In this document: piece after piece, positions 33,441-44,981 of the stretch
Layout: each line of letters begins with the position of its first letter
Position numbering within the stretch: the stretch's first letter is position 1
Source of the DNA: Ashinkailepas kermadecensis
Taxonomy: Eukaryota > Arthropoda > Thecostraca > Neolepadidae
Length of the DNA: 64,000 nt
Reading direction: 5' to 3'
NCBI GenBank assembly: GCA_034440615.1
Contig: JAOTOM010005145.1
Coordinates: 589,001-653,000 of the forward strand
Program-made: the position numbers and the translations under genes
The notes under the pieces: generated by a model
Seen by the model: the letters and a program-made list of their open reading frames with translations, nothing else
Database searches by the model: none
Told to the model about the DNA's origin: nothing

Positions 33441-34706
33441 ATGGCCAAGTCATATACCACTGTTCATTTTTTCACGCATTGAAAGGGTACACGGTTTTTC
33501 CCAGATCATAGTGACAGGTGAAAGGCAGTGCACAATTCCAACATATTATCCATATGCAAGAAGGCACACACTCAAGAATCACCACTCGGACACTTCTGTA
33601 GTGTATCTGTAGTGTCCGCCTGGAGTAGGACTGGCTGATTAAGCCACAAATGTTTTAATTTGGAACCGCAGCACCACTCGGCTCAAAAACACCTTCAGGT
33701 CATCTGCATCTGTCTGAGATCTGGTAAAGACCATATCACACTTTATTGCACAAAATGCCAACGAATGCCAACCCAGCCCTGCCGTCCAAAGGAAGAAAAA
33801 CATATGGACCGTTTGGGTTAGTGAAATTTTCGTCTCTATCACAGCATTTGTTAGTTGAATTGCATCCATGTACAACGTGACATGGAGGCGTAGGTTCCAA
33901 TGAATGAACAAGGAGGATACTTTTTCTTCATCTAGAAGGCAATGATCAACACTGTCTCGAGTGGGACTGGACTGTTCGAGACTGATCAAGCCACAAACAC
34001 TGCATCAAACAATAGAGGGGCCATAACGTACTAAAGCCAGATATGATCTGGGGATCAAATCTAGCTTCAACCAAATCACAGATCTGAGGGAAGCGACGAC
34101 AGCGCGCAACGTACAAGGCGAACGACGCCCTGCTAGATGACGAGCTCCGGCATCAGAACCTGCAGGGGGAATGAACAGGTCTTACAAGTCGAGATCAGCT
34201 CAAACAAGTCACAGCCGCAGCTACACAACAAATTGCAGCAGCGTAATACGCATTCACCAGATAATACGCACTCACCGAAGGATGCAGGTTATAGTGCTTT
34301 GGCAGCTCAGCAGCGCTCAGATGCGAGTCAGGCAGTCGCCGGGAAAGACGCACGCTACTCCACCAGCGAACCCAGCTCCGAATCCAGAACCTGTTGCGGA
34401 CAGGGAACAGGGTATTAGATAAGGCATTCGAATTGTCGGCACGACCGCCGGGAGCAACGAGACACCACATAAACCTACGCACAAACTACGTTGATCCTAG
34501 CCGACTCCAGCTCCAACGGCAGTACTTGTGGGCGGGGCAGGGCAAGACTGTTCCTACTGAAGGGCCGAAAAATAGGCCATTCCAGGATAGTTGATATTAA
34601 AGACACCATCCTCTCAATTTCATAACTGTTGGGTGGGATGTTGCTGCTTGACAATGAACTGCTCAGTGATAAGGTACTCAGGTTAGACTGAGAATTGCAA
34701 ACTTTC

Positions 34707-34775
34707 TGGTTGGTTATTTGGGTTTAGGGGTGCATCGACCGCATTGGTCATACAGTGCTCATTAACAAGTTTATG
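34707..34775 (-). mobile_element. SINE 3'-end fragment
   Basis: Plus-strand GGTTGGTTATTTGGGTTTAG, then GTGCATCGACCGCATTGGTC, matches the tail-side body of the SINE at 30332. The tRNA head is missing. It lies inside element X. Confidence 0.7.
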
Positions 34776-34993
34776 TCACAGGTTTGAAGACGATAACATC
34801 AATATTTTATTACCCAACAATTTTCCCCTCAACATCCAGGAATACAAAGTACTAATTATGTGCAGGGGTACACTGGCTGGGCTTCTTCAGGTTAAACAAA
34901 TCTGAGCAAAATATGTTCACATTGCCCAAATCATACAGAATTCACAAAACAAAACATATGGAGTATAAACAGAAAAACATGTTCAGCATCAAC

Positions 34994-35200
34994 AATGGGG
35001 GCTGCGGTAGACCAGTTGGTAGTGTCAGACTCTTGATCACAAGATTGTGGGTTCGAATCTCTCAACCAGCAGCATTACCACGTCCACCCACGACCAATCG
35101 CCATGAGAGGTTGGTGACGCAATATGACCTAGCGGTTGAATGCATTTTAAAAGAACCCAAGGTTCTTCTTGAGCATGAACAAAGTATTGAATAAACACAG
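34994..35200 (+). mobile_element. tRNA-derived SINE with a different head
   Basis: The head GGGGGCTGCGGTAGACCAGT ... GGTTCGAATCTC contains a B box (10 of 11) and a weaker A box. The body CGACCAATCGCCATGAGAGG ... CAATATGACCTAGCGGTTGA aligns with the body of the SINE at 30332-30497, although the tRNA heads differ. Target duplications are not evident. It is inserted in element X, so it is younger than X. Confidence 0.75.
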
Positions 35201-36339
35201 ATATACATACAGAACATGTGGTGCCATCTAAGAGATTAATAATGCTTTATACAGTATTATCGCAAATCTTCCCAGAAAAGGGGACGGATAGAGGAATGCA
35301 ACTCAATGTTGCTGATCTGCTCAACAGACAACTGTCCACCAACATGATAAAGAGTGCTTACATGCACAAACAGCTCTGCCATGCAATGTCACAACCCATC
35401 ATGTCTGTTTTTATCAGTTTACAAAAAAAAAAAATAACTGATCATATTTATGTGATGCATCTCACCGAGCAATGTTTTTTGGGAAGTTATAAATATGTTA
35501 ATATATAATAAAACACTCATTTGATAGTCATGATTTGCATGACTCATTAGATATGGAGGTAAAATGCCACCATGTCCTTTTCAATGGTAAAGAAACATGC
35601 TGTGCATGCTTAGTCAAAAATGAAAAAATCCCATCATGTCTTGCTATCCGTGCAAAATTACTTTCACTCTTAGGGACCACGGAAGCATTCTTGTTCAAAA
35701 ACCCACCACATCCAAATGCAAAAGACATAATGACTTGACTTCTCTATTCATGAAATTCAAGAAAAGCATCACAATCCACATAGTGGGTTCTGATTTCACC
35801 ATCTACAGTCCCAATGGGAAAACTAACATATGATGACATAGTTTGGATATCACTATACATTCACTGGACTGGCAAAACCAGTCAAGTAACATGGACAAAA
35901 CACTTATTACTGGGTAATTTGAGCATTCACTTGAGTGGTAATTTGAGCATCTTGGTTCAATCAATTCAATAGTATTATCACAAAATACAGTGAACACAGT
36001 GGATTTTGAACTGCATGGAAGAGCCATGAGCAGTAATATAATATATGTGAGTACTTACCGTTTCAGCAGATTACTGACTCATGAAGTCTAAACAGTCAAC
36101 CTTCCAAACTCAATGTCGTCAACCTTCAACCACTGCAAACTTCAGTCAGTCTGTGGACAGTGCCAGAGTTAGAACTACAAGTCTAACTAGGCCTCATTGG
36201 ATGTGTCAGAACAGAGAACAAAAGTTGTCAAGTGACTGCATGCTGCAACCAATGACAGACAGCTTCATATCACAACCATCACAACTCAAACTGGTTTTGA
36301 CAACCAGCCAAGAATTTCAACTTCCTGGATTGTTGGGTA

Positions 36340-36405
36340 TTTCATCTGCCACTTGGGTTTAGTGGCACAACTGCATTGGTTACACACCCGCCATTAACAT
36401 GAAAT
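36340..36405 (-). mobile_element. Degraded SINE tail fragment
   Basis: CTTGGGTTTAGTGGCACAAC, then GCATTGGTTACACACCCGCC, resembles 34707-34775. Short and diverged. Confidence 0.45.
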
Positions 36406-39400
36406 ATGATATATAATGTTTATGAACATGATTCTGGCATTTCTCAGACATAATTAATGGAAAATTAAACACTCCTTCACACCAAAAACACTTCTTTCAG
36501 CCTTTTCCTCATATATCACACAAACAACCTTGCTCACTAACATCACAACAGAAATGCTGCAGATAGATGTGCTGCTGCCATTCTCCACCAGAATATATTA
36601 CTTTAACATACAGGAGTTTGAAATTTTAATGGCATAGTAATGAAATAGGAAAGCCTAGCATAACCTATTTGAATTTAATGTAACCTAAAGTAATATAATC
36701 TCATTGTACTTCTTGAAATTAACAAGCAATAACTACTAATTCAAACAATATGATAATTAAATAGGAAAACCTAACCTAATAAAAACGAAGAAAAACATGC
36801 TAAAAACAAATTTAACCCCTCTTCCCATAGGCATGGGGAAATTTATAGGCACAAATTTAACCCCTCTCCACAATCTATATATGTTGATCTAGGTAAAATT
36901 TGGATTTTTTGTAATTTTTATTAATACAGGGTATTTTAACATAAAAATGACTACGCATCCACTCATTTTCTCTGCACATGATTACTTTTCAGTTGGCAAA
37001 CAAATACACAATCATAATCTTCACTCTGCAAATATAGCACATCTCATAATTATCCATACCTGGTGTGTCAGACATGATAAAGAAGACATTGAACACTTCA
37101 TGCACTCGATTTAATGACATTAAAAACCTTGTTTCTGCCTTCATTCAACATTTATTTCTGAGAATGCATACTCACAACCCGACATGTCCACAGCCAAGGC
37201 CGGAAGTTCCTTGCGATGCCGTATTATTTTATTTTTCATATATATGTGCTAGCCGAAAATTTTTTTGGGGATGATTCTGGTTTTCTGGTTAGGTTAGGTC
37301 AGATTATATTATGATATAACATATGTTATATATTATGCTACGTTCTTAATCTAGGTTGCGTTAGGTTTTAATTTTTTAAAATTTATTTATCTATTCATAT
37401 GTAATTGTTGAACTCTTGACCATAAGCAGAACATGGAAGCGTTCTCCAGAATATGCAGTAACAATATGCAGTGTAAGAATGGCAGATAACAATAACGTGG
37501 CATAATATAAACTATATTATGTCATAATACAATCTAAACTAACCTAGCTGGAAAACCAGAATCTGCCGAAAATGTGTTTACCCACATGATACTTATCAAC
37601 AAGATACTATTAAAAACAGATATGAAGACTTCATAACTACTCACCATGAAGTACAATGTCGATTCTCAGTTGGGAAGGATGTGAATTCAGTGTTCAGAAA
37701 GTGGTATATACCGCCCTATTTTACGGATAATGTATCACTGCCAGGCAGACTAACGAGAATAACTGGAATTTACAATGCTCACAGGGAACACAACACGGTC
37801 ACTACCCCAACTGTCACACCAGTACCTAGCACCCGCTTTATTTGCAATTCGCAACCGGACAAAAACAAAACAATCGGAAACGACCTCACCTCACGGAACC
37901 GAAACACCGGAAATACCACACGGCGGAACACGATCAAGGGCAGAGAGGGCGCCGGAAATTCTGGAGCAATTAGCACATCATAGTGAGGAACTATGACCTA
38001 GAAAAAGACTCAAAATTGAAATGTGATAAAACCAATCCTGGACAAAAATTAAAGAAATAATATTCGTTATCAATTCTTATTGATACAAAATATATGTAGG
38101 CTAATCGGATTAAATTCACACAGTCAATTTTTTGGGGGGGCGGTCTGGGAGATTCTCCGTGTCCGAGTGGCATAAACAGTATTTGTGTCACAAATACGTG
38201 GCGTTCTGAACCAATGCATGCCGTGAAAACGAGACACTGAAATTTCTGGTTGTTTGGTTGTCTATTTTGTCACAAAGTCTTAGCAGGTTTGGAGAACGTT
38301 TTGGACAGTTCTGGACAATTTTCACACGCAAATTTCAGTTAATATCTTTTGTGTATATGGCATAGGATTGATTCAAATTTGATAAATAAACATTTTATAG
38401 TTCGTCAGTTGATGCAGCACATCCCAATCTTTCAGGAAGCATTACAAATTAAAGTATTCATTGTCTTTCTTCGCAGCGGTTTAAAAAGCTCCCGAAAGAG
38501 TGGCAGCTGTAGAGCCATGATTCTCCCCCGTCCAAGAGCTTGTACATTTCTAAGCCGACTCGGGGAGTGGTAGTTTCCCTTTAGTAGCCGTGAGACGCAT
38601 GGAGGCGTCCTTCATTTGAGAAGGGATTACTTCGTGTTTTGAGTTTGGAATCCCAGAGTTGCTACCTTGTAGTAAATCCAAGTTGTGCGGTGCTTTCGTG
38701 TTGGTATATAGGCATTTGGATAATTAATGTACCGGGAGGAAGGGAGTGAGAGTACTAACTGCTGTGGTGTAGTGTCGGCAGACGTAAGCAATTAGGCTCG
38801 ATTGAGTTGTTGAAATTGAATGCCTCTCATTGCCGTTGGTTTGTAAGGGTCAGTCATGATCAAAGCATGATGCCTTACCTATGGATACATTGCACGAATG
38901 TACGGATATATTGCACGGATGTAGGTAGGTAGGCACCTAGGCACTACTTTTTCCTTTGATTTTCTATTCTTTTTTATTTTTGATTTGATTATTTTGATTT
39001 TTTATTCCTTGATCGCTTTTATTTTTTGATTTTTTATTTGATTCCGTTAATTTTTGGAATACGATGTATTTGAACGTGATTAAGGCGATGCGACCACTCA
39101 GTTTCTCTGCAAATGATCACTTCAGTCTACATCCCACATTGAGTAGGTACTATGTTTTTTTGCCCTCCCACTTTCTAAAAAAAAAATGCATTGGCCAAGC
39201 ATGGCTTGCACCTACCAAGGTATTAATAAATGTATTCCCTTCATGTCTCTCTAATCACATTTGTGTATGGACTACTCTAGTTTGCTTTCTGGTTCTGGCC
39301 TTTTATTCTTCTGAGCACTTTTCTTCTGGTTAGAGCATTTTTCATGAATGGAAAATGTACAAATGAAGGCATGGATGTTTATTTATTCACATGTGCCAGA

Positions 39401-39967
39401 CATGACAATGACATTGTACACACGTGACTTGCACCATTTTATTAAACATATTCAATGTTGTTAAGGCCGCATGGGAATCATAACTTTGGCCTCCATTCTG
39501 TATGCTGGAAAGTTGTCATTCTTCAAATCTCATGGGCATCTTATCTTATCTTCTGTTCTGCTCCTTGCATTCTCTTTGAATGTTTCTGCAGCTCCGATGA
39601 TCACCTGAAATAGCAAATGTACATTAATCCCAATGATGTGGCCAAGTTGTGTCAAGGGCCCAAATGGTTATACAAGATGATTACTAGAACTACAGTGGAT
39701 CTCATTATCACTACTAGCCATAGGTCACGATATAGCCCATGGTGCATGCTGCTCACATGAATATGCTGAACATATATGAACAGAGAACATGTTACTCAGA
39801 CTATGTTCACAATTATCACCATTTGATGCTGGCAGAACTAGCTGGGATTGCTTGTTATGCATTAGCTCTTCATCTGATATTTGGCAATGCAAGGAGTGGA
39901 ATTTTTTGGGAGTGTATAATTCTTTGGACAGGCAAATGTCCAAAAAACGGCCATTTTTCCAACGCTG

Positions 39968-39975
39968 TCAGGGAG
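39968..39975. repeat. 8-bp target duplication, right (TCAGGGAG)
   Basis: Exact match to 33273-33280. Confidence 0.9.
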
Positions 39976-42154
39976 CCCCTCAAGGTGGGTCGAACAAGTC
40001 ATCGGTCAGGGTTATCCCAAGCCAGTCGTCACCAACAGGCAAACTCGGCACGTTTGGGAGAACTATGGCCTGGCACCATGTGGTGTGACCGGAATTATTT
40101 AAGCTGACTTAGCGTTCTTGATATTTCAAGGAGCATTGCCATGCGCTTGGTGTCCGTAAAGTCACAGACTGAAACAGCAGCACACAAGTTTCGATGGTGG
40201 TTGGATTCAAACAGCTAATGCTCTGTTGATGCGGGCAACTCCAAAATACTTCCGTATCGGTATATTGATACTTTATTTGTTTGGTCAAATTGTATTAAAA
40301 GTGATAACTTCAGCAGTGAGTTCGTGAAGGCTATATTTCGGGAATTTCAGAGCATGCAACTGCACCAGTCGGAAAGCTGCATCGATCACGTGTCCTTCCC
40401 CTGCACGCTTTGAAGTGACAACCGCAGCAATATTGGCTGTTCTGCTGTGTGGACCTTTCTACCAATGCAAGCTATCTCCTGTTCACGAATGCTGTAAAAT
40501 CGTTTTCTTTCATAATTGCAGAAGACCTTGAACCATCTGGCCGATAGTTTTATGTATCGTACCCTGGGCCGGCTGTTAAATCCATTCGCCCGCTCATTCC
40601 ATCCATCCATCACTGAGCTGTGGTACATGCAACAGGGCACCTTAATGCGGATGATTTCACTACGCCGTTTTTTTGCCGAATTTTCTGCCCAAAGGCGTGT
40701 GCATTTTGTTACAGATATTGCGTGGCCACACGCTGTGCTGCGAGACTCACTTCGCTTCGCTCAAGCTAATTTCAGTGTTGTACCTGACGATGATAAAATG
40801 ATCCAGGCTAACAAATTTGAATATACTGGCGGCATTCAACATCGGTCGAAGCAAACGGAATGTCAGCATTCTGGGTGTTTGTTTTTATACAGCTGCTTCA
40901 GTTAGTGTGGAGTAAATTGCATGCGTTTCCCTACGGGATTATGGTAAAATCTTACTTGCTTTAAGCAATAAGGAAATGCGTAGACGCCTATCTCCTCGAA
41001 CAAAATTTCACCATGTAATACCCGCGTCGACTCCATATACTTTCAAACCTTATCTGAATATTTGACAGTGCCGGCACTTCCTAAGCGTTACTGCAGAGCA
41101 CAGGTTAGTTCAACAGTCCATCAAAAACTTCCCAAACTAAAATACAAAAAGCATTATACCAATAGTACTGCCTTTCTACCAATGAGGCCAAATGGGATAT
41201 ACTGATGGGTGGTGCAGTCCGTGAGCCGAGCAGGGTGCCCGCCCTTCCCAGAGATATCACACTTCGACCATTGAACAGCATCCATGTGGCATCGCTTGGA
41301 AAGACATAACTTAAATGCAACTCCTTGTCCTACCTGCTTCAAACTATTGGTGCGTTCTTTGTCACTTGCCGCGGTGTCTGACGTCAAATGGCGTTCTTTG
41401 TCACTTCCCGCGGTGTCTGACGTCAAATGGCGTTCTTTGTCGTGATTCCTCACGAAATCTGCGCTAATATTTTGTGGATTACGCGAGGAACGCCCTGACT
41501 GTAACAAGCTGTGGTTACCCTGTCCCGCTTCATCTCATGCAAGTCGGCCACGCATATGGAGCACCATGGTCACACCACGATAGATATAGAACATTTGTGA
41601 GTAATTTTGTGAAGGGAATACGAGCTCTACTGAGTTCTACAGGAGTGTCTCTATGGTTGTTTTTGCAACCAAAGGTGAGGTTTTCACAAGTTAAGTTCGG
41701 ACGTTTGCAAATAGCGACACAAATGGCTCATACGGCGCTAAGCTTGCCAGAACGATCCGTGGTTGGAACTCACGGACTATGCAACGTCATACACAGCGGA
41801 CTCCGCGGAAGTAATGCGGCAAAGAACGCATAATAATTGGTACATTGATGGATTTCATGCACCCCCGGAGGCGATAACTAGTCGGCCTTTGAGAGCATAA
41901 TATGCTTTGTTCGATAAGCGCAATTAATGTAGCTTATCATGTGGTGCTGTTGGAAGGTCGGGGAAGTACACAATATTGGCATTTCTATGTTCAGACAGGG
42001 ATGTTGTTATTGCCAGAAAATAAACCCTTTTTGGTTGCATTTCAATTTTTCAATATTGTTATGCCCAGGTATGACCACAAGAATATCGGTAAGGTCTCAG
42101 GTATCTAAATAGTGGCACCACCACGGTGACCTCTTCCCCACAATTTTCTGAATT
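39976..42154. other. Unique sequence with a 39-bp tandem repeat
   Basis: The repeat at 41352-41441 has 2.3 copies, each with GCGTTCTTTGTCACTT and CGGTGTCTGACGTCAAATG. Open frames up to 129 codons (40516-40905) carry no known motif. No gene supported. Confidence 0.55.
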
Positions 42155-42545
42155 GCAATATGTTTATGAACCACCACCGATGCAGCCACTGGCCTGCTAT
42201 TGATGCAGCTGCTAACCTGCCCCTGGTACAGCTATTAACCCGTTTCTGGTACAACTATGCAATCCGTCTCTGGTACAGCTGTTAACCAGTTGCTGGGACA
42301 GGTGTTTATCAGTTGCTGGTAAAGCTGTTGGCCCGTCTCTGGTACATCTCTCAACCCGTCTCTGGTATAGCTATTAATCCGTCGCTGGTGCAGCTGTTAA
42401 CCTGTCGCTGGTACAGCTGATGACCCGTCGCTGGTACAGCTGATGACTCGTCGCCGGTAGAGCTGTCAACTGTCAACCCGCCATTGACACAGCTAGTAAT
42501 CCGTCGCTGGTACAGCTGTTATAACCCGTCGTCGGTGCGGCTGCG
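42155..42545 (-). repeat. 23-bp minisatellite, left arm
   Basis: About 16 degenerate copies around CCCGTCGCTGGTACAGCTGT. The reverse complement of this unit forms the array at 43617-44010. Confidence 0.85.
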
Positions 42546-42909
42546 CACCAACCGTTCTCCCACGCCCGCCTCGGCAGACGTGTTTTGTGTCAATGCGTTC
42601 AATGCCTGAGTGGGTTGTGGCTGTCAGCTCTGACGATTTGGTGGCCTCGACCCTGGCGGGTGGGACTATCACCGGTTTTTAAGTCGCGTGCAGTCCTTAC
42701 AGCTGGGCGTAGGCTGTGATGTCCCTATCTGCCTACTTCTTCTGCCCATATTTGATCGCCAGGAGCGGAGTCTCGTCAACAGGGTGGGGAGGTAGCAAAA
42801 ACAGAAATACAAAGAACACGAAGAACATTCGCTGCTGGTTCGGTGACGATATCGTCACGAGCACACAAGCAACGTCCCAATAACTTTGATATACTGGGGA
42901 TTGACGGAT

Positions 42910-43296
42910 CTGCCGGGTGGGGGCTGTGGTTGTTGACTGCTGGTCCAGTCTGTCGAGTGGGCTGTGGTGTTGACTGCTAGTCCAGTCTGCCGGGTGGGCT
43001 GTGGTGTTGACTGCTGGTCCGGTCTGCCGGGTGGGCTGTGGTGTTGACTGCTGGTCCGGTCTGCCGGGTGGGCTGTGGTGTTGACTGCTAGTCCAGTCTG
43101 CCGGGTGGGCTGTGGTGTTGACTGCTGGTCCGGTCTGCCGGGTGGGCTGTGGTGTTGACTGCTGGTCCGGTCTGCCGGGTGGGCTGTGGTGTTGACTGCT
43201 GGTCCGGTCTGCCGGGTGGGCTGTGGTGTTGACTGCTGGTCCGGTCTGCCGGGTGGGCTGTGGTGTTGACTGCTGGTCCGGTCTGCTGGACGGGCT
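42910..43296. repeat. 37-bp minisatellite, about 10 copies
   Basis: Unit landmark GGGCTGTGGTGTTGACTGCT, then GGTCCGGTCTGCCGGGT. Copies are close to identical. The 286-codon minus-strand frame (42733-43593) is produced by the repeat. Confidence 0.95.
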
Positions 43297-43616
43297 GCGC
43301 TGTTGACCGGCCAGTGCCCGGGCCGCCGGCGGCGGTGTTGTGACTGGCCGAGGTGCGCCGCTGTGGGCCGCGCCGCAGTCGGCTATTTCTGTGTGTGGGC
43401 GCCGTCGCGGCGGTGTGGTGGCCCGGCCCGGCCGTCGGCGCCGCTCGGCCAATGGAGGCCCGCCTCTACGGTACCCACTGGCGCGGCGGCCACGGTGACT
43501 CAGCGGCACGACCAGTACCGCCGCCGCCACAGCACCAGCAGCGTCACGGTACAGCGGCCAGCTGTCGCCTCTGGCCGTACCGGCGGTGGTCAACTGTGGC
43601 GAGGGTCTTCATTGGT
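43297..43616. other. GC-rich spacer, no gene
   Basis: CpG-rich (GCCGCCGGCGGCGG and similar). No domain in any frame. Confidence 0.5.
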
Positions 43617-44010
43617 GCAGCTGTGCTGGTGACAGATCATCAGCTGGGCCAGCTGCAAATCAACAGTCGCACCAGTAGTGATCCGACAGCCGTATCGGTG
43701 GGGGCTAATAACTGTACCGGTCCGGTACAGCAGTCGTGCCCGTGACGGATCAACAGTTGTGCCAGTGATTGATCAACGGCTGCACCAGTGACGTAGCAGC
43801 ATCTGTGCCAGTGACGGGTCAACAGTTGTGCCAGTGGCAGGTCAACACCTGATCAGTGACAGATTAACAGCTACATCAGTGGCGGATCAACAGCTACATC
43901 AGTGGCGGATCAACAGCTACCTGTACCAGTGGTGATTCAACAGCTGTGTCAGTAGCAGGTTAGCAGCCGTACCGGTGATGTATTAACAATTGTACCAGCA
44001 ACGGATTGGC
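43617..44010 (+). repeat. 23-bp minisatellite, right arm (inverted)
   Basis: Units such as GATCAACAGTTGTGCCAGTG and ATCAACAGCTACATCAGTGG at 23-bp spacing. They correspond to the reverse complement of the units at 42155-42545, so the two arrays face each other across about 1.07 kb. Confidence 0.8.
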
Positions 44011-44384
44011 AGTTGTATGCACCAGCGGTGGGTAGTCTACTAGCAGCAGTTGATGAGGTGTGGCCGGCTGTCGGGTTGACGTATCTATCTACGCGTCTGG
44101 CTGCCTCTCGAGTCAAGGTCAGGTCGGGCTTCTGCAGATCAGCAGCCTGTAATTATGGTCGGCTGCCGCCAGCCCGTGGTAAGCAGTTACGTTCGGTTTC
44201 TTCCGGCCAGGGTCAGGGGCGGTGCTGGGGCTCCTGTCGGTCAGGGGCACCACTGGTTCTGGCGGGTCATGGATGAAAGTCACCGCTGGTACAAACAGGT
44301 AGGTGGTCCAGCGTTTGGATGTGGTAACGCTTCGGCTGCACCTCCCACACTGGCACCTATGGATCATGACTAGGAACGGCCTTC

Positions 44385-44465
44385 GGCCAGCGACGGTCCC
44401 AAACGGTTAGGGACGGTCCCCAAAGGGACGGTTAGGGCTAGGGAGGGTCCCCAAAGGGTCGGTTT
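44385..44465. repeat. ~30-bp tandem repeat, 2-3 copies
   Basis: Copies share GGGACGGTCCCCAAAGGG or GGGAGGGTCCCCAAAGGG. The upstream GGCCTTCGGCC is a short palindrome. Confidence 0.75.
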
Positions 44466-44589
44466 TGGCCTTCAAACAGAGCTAATACTTACTGTTTTAC
44501 GAACACGTGGAGGGACAGACGATTACTGGATAATTGCTTCAAGTCAACAGTTATTGCCTTTTTCGGATCATTCAAGGAGTGTGGAGGGG

Positions 44590-44770
44590 AGTTGAGTAGC
44601 AGTGGTGTAGTCAACTTGTCCGTCTCTTAGCCAAAAGGTTGTAGGCTCGAAGCTCGAAGATCCCTCAAGCATTTGGCGGAGAGGAGTGGCACCACTACAT
44701 AACAAACAAGCTGAGGGCGTCGTAAAAACAGAAGGTCTTCGTTTTCTTCCCTTAGCTCATGTGGTATCTC
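44590..44770 (+). mobile_element. Second tRNA-SINE-like family, copy 1
   Basis: GTGTAGTCAACTTGTCCGTC, then GGTTGTAGGCTCGAAGCTCG, resembles a tRNA D arm to T arm. The copy at 52222-52375 shares GTCAACT(T/C)GTCCGTC, AACAAGCTGAG/AACCAGCTGAG and the spacing. Boundaries are uncertain. Confidence 0.5.
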
Positions 44771-44973
44771 GGTATCCCATTCCCAAGCCCCCTCCCCCAC
44801 CCCCCAACAAAAAAGCTTAACACACGGCAGTTATTCCATCGCTGTCTTGACGCTCCCATTCCTTCATTACCATGAAAGTCTGGCATCTCCACCTGGAAAA
44901 TTATCCTCCGTTGAAAGCTCTTTATCTAGGCTTTAAGCGATAGATCGGGGACGCAATTTTCCTGGGCCTGCAA

Positions 44974-44981
44974 TTTGTGTG
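44974..44981. repeat. 8-bp target duplication, left (TTTGTGTG)
   Basis: Exact match to 49266-49273. Confidence 0.9.

Larger units (their letters stand above)
33281..39967. mobile_element. Large hAT-like element X (6.69 kb), no recognisable transposase
   Basis: Left end CAGTGTTGGATATTCAC; right end, reversed, CAGCGTTGGAAAAATGG; flanked by the exact 8-bp duplication TCAGGGAG. The TIR is only about 10-12 bp, but subterminal motifs GAGTG(T/C)ATAA repeat near the left end (33317-33420) and once near the right end (39910). Part of the right half (38110-39967) is related to element Y (47150-49265). Interior: AT-rich, no domain-bearing ORF, several older SINE pieces. It is probably non-autonomous, or its gene is divided by introns that I cannot resolve. 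Confidence 0.85.
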
